64,000 nt of DNA, from contig OX485805.1 of NCBI GenBank assembly GCA_950295325.1, positions 4,280,501 through 4,344,500 of the forward strand, written 5' to 3'. Below are positions 59,340 through 64,000 of the stretch, piece by piece. Within the stretch, counting starts at the first letter, position 1, and every line of letters begins with the position of its first letter. Source of the DNA: Polytrichum commune. Taxonomy: Eukaryota > Streptophyta > Polytrichopsida > Polytrichales > Polytrichaceae. The notes beneath the pieces are model-generated. The model made no database searches. It had not been told where the DNA came from and saw nothing but the letters and a program-made list of their open reading frames with translations. A program made the translations under genes and the position numbers.

Positions 59340-60450
59340 CCATGTAATGTCTTAGAGTAGGCCTTTGGCTATGCTCCCATGAGCGGCCTCTGTTCTCTCT
59401 CTCTCTCCTCTCACAGGACTGACACTTGCTAAGCCTATAGCCCTACAGGATGTTACTCTCTCAACTCTCGCTCAAGGTCTCTCAGTAACCAGATAGGCGA
59501 TAGCCAAGGGACTCAGGCGATAGCTCTTCCTCGATGCTTCGGCTCTCTGTCCGAGCAGGCGATGGCCCTAACCTCGACTATTTACCCTCACGGACTTCTC
59601 TCATGATTTCCCTCAACATAGCCTATCGCCCAGGCCTTGCCTCATGGAAGTTTCAGACTTCCCAGACTCTACCACTCACTGTCTAATTGCCAAGGGACTT
59701 GATCTTGCTTTCGGCTATGGTCCCTTACTTCACTCTCGACAAATAGCCCTGAACTTCTACAACAGACTGAGAGAAGTCTCTCTCTCTTGCCCATTGCCAT
59801 TCTCAGACTTCAACTCTTCCTTCTTCCACTAGACTATTGCCCTTCTTTCTCGGCAGTCAGCCTTTGCTTTATTGGCACGACTCACTCACAAGACGATGGC
59901 CATAGTCCGACTTCGACCATTGCTATTTCCAGACTTAGTTACAAAATTCCTCACCTTCTCGGTGGATGATACGTCTATTTCAACGCACACGGCTATTGCC
60001 AGAAATCACACAAGACATTTCACGATTATCAATCACACGACAAACAACTTCCACGTCAAAGACAATTGCATTTCACAAACAGTTTGCTCATACTGTCAAA
60101 TTTCCAAGTCACATCAGAGTCCGAATCACTCGGCTCTTGCATCTACATCTATTCCTATAAGCATATTGCCCGGCTAAGTGTCTATGGCCGAACTCAATCA
60201 CTGAGCTTCGACGTTCATTGCCTATTGCTATCTATGCTGAGACTATGTCAGATTCTACTCAATTGAAAATAGCCTGTCTTGGCGATGGTCAGCCTCCTCC
60301 TTATCGGCGGGGGAGGTGAAGGCAGTTGCAACCGCCTAGGAGCGACTATCGCCCTCGTTTCACACTGGTGATTTGCCTTTAAACGACTATTGCCGCTAAT
60401 TGTCACTAATTTGAAAATGGTAGCTCTCCAGCTAGGCGATAGCCCAAAAA
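59340..60450. repeat. Block dense in GGCGATAG / CTATTGCC words
   Basis: About eighteen copies of a GGCGATAGCC-like word or its inverse occur in 1.1 kb, irregularly spaced. Examples: GGCGATAGCC near 59502, GGCGATAGCT near 59518, GGCGATGGCC near 59560, CCTATCGCCC near 59621, CTATTGCCC near 59835, ACTATCGCCC near 60343 and GGCGATAGCCC near 60437. Between them the DNA is rich in C and T (GACTT, CTCTC). Overlapping + frames (59644-60266) contain no domain. No function proposed. Confidence 0.6.
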
Positions 60451-60479
60451 TTGCGTTTACAAGGTTTTTTTACTATCTC

Positions 60480-61355
60480 CTTGAAAATGCTATGTGTGGG
60501 GGTGTCTCATAAAGTGTCACTTTGAGATGAAGCCGGAGGTTGCAAGCCTTGCTGATAAGTTCAAGTCTCCTTTCTATCTTGCCGATCACCTTGCCACCAT
60601 GAGGTTTTAATTGTGAAATGGTTGGAATTGTTGTTTTGTTGTGTCTTCATGTGTGATTTTGAGTAGGTTTTGGAGTTGGTTGTGGGGGGAGGATGCCTTG
60701 GGTGTGTCGATTTGTGGAAGTATGGTTGCAAAGATTTTGATGAGGGTGGAAGTTATTTTCTTGTGGTGGGTTTATTGGTGAGCTTGTTAGTGCAATTTTC
60801 TTGGTCTGAATGGTGGTGTGCAAGGCCAGAGCATTGGGGGCCTAGAGATCTTGTTGTGCCAACATTGTGGGCTTGTATGGCAACTTGTGGTGACCTTGAT
60901 GGAGAGATTTGTTACATGTCGATTTGTGGAGGTCCAATTGCGGAGGTTTTGTTGTGTGAGGCATGAGATTGGGGACTTGGAGGTCTTTCTATGTCATTAT
61001 TGTGGGTTTGCGGGAGATGCCAATTTGGGATGGTTGTTCAGTGTGACATGTGTTCTAGGAATTATGATGTGGTTTTGTGAGGCTTGGGATGTGTGTGCAT
61101 GTGCGTTGAGGGAGTGTAGTTGCATGGGTGGTCTTCGAAGTGGAGGTCCGATCTCAAGAGTTGGGATTGGTTGTTGAGACATGTTGTTTGTTGGTGAAAG
61201 CTATTTGGATGGTGCCATGGGAGCGGGAGCACGATCTTGGGAGTGGGGGTCTGAGCACCAAGGCACGCTTGTTGCTGGTGAGGACGATCTTGGTTGTTGC
61301 AGATCAAGTTGATGTAGTGTGTTGGTGGGTGGTTGGTACATGTGTTTGCCATTCA
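60480..61355 (-). other. G/T-rich block, perhaps a displaced LINE piece
   Basis: The + strand is strongly G/T-biased, like the LINE remnant. On the - strand a clean 30-codon stretch (about 60600-60487) reads KIERRLELISKACNLRLH and VTLYETPP. Upstream the - strand is rich in Pro, His, Thr and Gln. A unit of about 145 bases repeats loosely: CAACATTGTGGGCTTGTATGG near 60865 and TCATTATTGTGGGTTTGCGGG near 60995. It may be another part of a non-LTR element, but no diagnostic domain is visible. Confidence 0.3.
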
Positions 61356-61402
61356 TGAGCGACGAAGATCAGTGTGGATGTATTCGGATAGAGCCAAGGT
61401 GT

Positions 61403-62031
61403 GGGTGCAAGGATGGTAAAGTGGACCAAAAAAGTGCTATGGTATCCTAAAACCATAGCTTTCTAGTCAAACACCTAAATTAATAGAAAAACATTGTTTA
61501 GATTGAATATGTTTTCATGCTAACCTTTATTGTTGTTTTAAGTACTCAAATGTAGAATACCAAGATGAGATCTTCATAACCTATCATCAAAAGTAATGCT
61601 CAAATGCAAATGGCTAGATTTGGTTTTGGATATAAATTTCATGACCTTAATTATTTTGGATTTCATTTTCATTTTCATATTCACATTCCTTGAATTCATT
61701 ATAAATTTGAGGTCATCATAATTTTTTTTTGTAGAAAATAATAAATTAAATGTAAATTATTGAATTGTAAACAAAATTTTGACAATTACTTGTTCAATTT
61801 CACCACTTGCACACCACTTGCACACCACTTGCACCATCTTCTAAAATATGTAGACTTTTTCTTAGATTTAATTTTTTCAACATAAATTGCTTGGCTTTGT
61901 AGATCAATATGTTTAAAAACAATTACAATAATTTTTTTTCACAAAATTCAAAGTTGGTATATGATTTCGAATGACTTTTACTTAAACGTGTGCAAGGAGC
62001 AAGGGTTGTCCACTTTATTGTGCTTGCACCC
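61403..62031 (+). mobile_element. Transposon family T1, second full-length copy
   Basis: The left end GGGTGCAAGGATGGTAAAGT and right end ACTTTATTGTGCTTGCACCC are inverted. The interior follows the 9752-10364 copy throughout, including AAACATTGTTTA, TATTGTTGT, ATAAATTTCATGACCTTAA and GGCTTTGTAGATCAA. It differs by a local triplication of CACCACTTGCA (about 61800-61835). No clear target-site duplication remains. Confidence 0.85.
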
Positions 62032-64000
62032 TTGTGGCATCCCGGTGCAAGTAGTAGCAGGTAGAGTAAGAGTAATGGTGTCGACAACACTTTTCTAGTA
62101 GTACTTGGATTTGTTGAAATGGAAGGAGAAGCATTCAGTCCGCATCTCTCTCCTATCTGTGTGTTTGAACTAGGATGAAAGTAAACATTCCTTCATTTGG
62201 GTGTTGGAATGTGTGCATTAAGGCTTGGGTGTGCGGTTCAGTTGTATTGTTTGTTGTGCTCTCTAGTTGTGTCTACTATGACTTTGCCTTGTTATTCAGG
62301 GGGTTCAGGGTTTAAGGGGTGGTGTTGTGGGACAAGGCTCCGCATGCGCAAGGCTCTCTCTCTCTAGAGCTCCATGATAATGAGAGCAAATTAGTCTACT
62401 TCCTTATTTGTTCTTGGTACATGTTCTCCATCCCCACTCCATTTCCAATGGCAAGATCCCTCTAATGAGCCAAAGATTAAAAGCAGCCATGGACAAAATC
62501 CTAGCAGACTGAGTAGACAACAAGAAAGAACTAACAGTTCCCAAGACAAGACAATAACACAACGTTTTGTTTTAACTCACCAGCGAGTTGTTGTAATACC
62601 GGTCCTCTCCTTCACCTCAGGTTCATGGGTCAATTTAGATATACCAACGTCACCAATTTGGTTGAAGAGGCTAGTACCAAATACAAAGGTTCCGAGGCCA
62701 AAGCTTGATTTTCCAAGGCCAAGCGTTATGGAGCTATCCACATCACTTCAAAGTATTAACCTAGATAACCTTGTTTGCCTCCAATCCTCTCTTTTGGAGA
62801 ATCCTCTTTGTTGAGCTCAATGTTCATGCAATGAGATGGAAGTTCTTTTTAACCACTCACTTTAAAGTGAATCGTTCTATGACCTAGTCGTTGAGGATAA
62901 GGGCATGCATGTCAGCCCTCGGCTTTCCTGTTACAAGCTAACATCCTCAAGCATCTGCAACCACCGAGAGCTGGTGAGTGATGAAGGACGTACACTGTCA
63001 GTATGATCGTGTGAGAAGCATGAGGAAGAGTCCCAATGAGTCCAGAGGAATATTTCTGCAAAGGTGGAGCATGTCCTTTTTGAGAGGGAATACTTAGCAG
63101 GGTTTGGGAGATTTTTGAGCTCAACCAGCCAGCTAAAATCTGCCCCTCCACAACTTCAACTGGTTTTTCTTTTCTAGGATTTGACCGGTTGCAAACTTGT
63201 TGCCATTAATTTGGACTGGTCAATATCTTTCTTCTTCTTCTTTTTCAAGTGCTGGCTAATTTCCTCTTCATTGTAATGACGACCGGTTAAAAACTTGGGC
63301 ATTGATAAGTAAGTCAGTTTTTCGATGTAGCAAAATTATATCTACAAACAACGTACACCATTCAACAACAACGTCCAAAGAACATATCGACATACAATAA
63401 AAATATGTAATGATATTAACATCCAACAACAATGATCAACATTTCATTACATACAAGAAACAACAACAATGATCAACAGTTTATCCATAGCGGGAGTTGA
63501 ACCTAAAATAACCCATCAACCGGTTGATGGCTGTGGTTTTACTCTTCTATCATACCTAGGTCTTAAAACCTCATATTAGATTTGAGGCCACAACATGATA
63601 AAAGAGTAACCTAACATAGCATACTCTATACAAAAATGAAATTCATCAATTGTTAGAGTCAAAATCAACAGTATCATCTTCACCTGCAAGAGGAAAACAC
63701 CCTAAAAGGTATCTTTGTGGATGTGAAAACAATCATCTAAACTTTGTAGAGTTCCTCCATAGAGCTATGGCTTCCATTAGTACATTATCAAGATCACCAT
63801 GAAGATCTTCCATAGACACACTCATAATACATTCCAAACGCTAGCCGTCAACAATGAAATGCAATAATGAAGCAAAAGTTTTGCTTCTCCACCATTCACC
63901 AAATCGCTACAAGCCTACAACGAACACATAACCTAAACCCTAGAACCAGATGATATCCAGCCCTAGATGAATCAAACCGGATGAAATCTGCCTATTTCAC
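62032..64000. other. No gene recognised to the window end
   Basis: Contains CCGGTT-bearing sequence near 63110-63290 reminiscent of family C, and CAACAAC-rich repeats at 63340-63480. Short frames show no domain. Any gene here would have to start beyond the right edge. Confidence 0.5.

Noticed and set aside
61062-61352. Pro/His/Thr-rich - strand frame of 96 codons
   Set aside because: Low-complexity product of a G/T-biased strand; no domain, and loosely repeated every ~145 bases.
1-64000. CRISPR arrays, bacterial operons or prophage
   Set aside because: Spliced plant genes with organelle-targeting and secretion signals throughout; the repeats are tandem, inverted or dispersed elements, not repeat-spacer arrays.

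Overview
The window is nuclear DNA of a land plant. Its genes have GT-AG introns and encode a mitochondrial carrier, a chloroplast thylakoid-lumen protein and two pectinesterases. They sit widely spaced in AT-rich DNA full of repeats and broken transposons. Only four protein genes can be built with confidence in 64 kb, and several introns are themselves made of tandem repeats. The proteins are clearly plant-like but not close to any one species I can name. I would guess a seed-free plant (bryophyte, lycophyte or fern), but the sequence does not settle this.

Layout. 1-11 kb: no gene; a 226-bp tandem duplication, a large foldback, small inverted-repeat elements, a run of six small hairpins (7.7 kb) and a complete 613-bp inverted-repeat transposon (9.75-10.36 kb). 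11.3-11.8 kb: a CpG-richer block with a G-box, a TATA-like box and splice-donor sequences, possibly a promoter or 5' exons. 14.1-17.6 kb: a three-exon BAC2-like mitochondrial basic amino acid carrier on the + strand, with tandem repeats in its leader and an intron full of direct and inverted repeats. 17.8-19.9 kb: a two-copy segmental duplication, one copy split by a small transposon. 20.2-21.1 kb: a decayed membrane-protein frame. 22.7-25.4 kb: a six-exon TL15-type thylakoid lumenal pentapeptide-repeat protein on the - strand, with a 12-bp G-box palindrome upstream. 26-37 kb: mobile elements (a PIF/Harbinger-like element with TTA duplications, paired 70-bp hairpins, a broken Ty1/copia element with gag and primer-binding site, and a 747-bp transposon with 33-bp perfect terminal repeats and ATCG duplications). 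37-52 kb: a calmer region with two convergent pectinesterase genes (41.3-45.1 kb +, 47.3-50.7 kb -). 52-64 kb: no cellular gene; a degraded antisense LINE reverse transcriptase, a Stowaway-type MITE, a motif-dense block and a second full copy of the 9.75-kb transposon.

The four genes do not form a pathway. The carrier would move arginine and related amino acids into mitochondria. The lumenal protein is chloroplast-targeted. The two pectinesterases are secreted cell-wall enzymes of the PMEI-PME (pro-region) type. They face each other tail to tail 2.2 kb apart but share only one of their intron positions, so they look like old paralogues rather than a fresh duplication.

All exon joins come from reading splice sites and family alignment by eye. 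Family names rest on remembered motifs, not searches.
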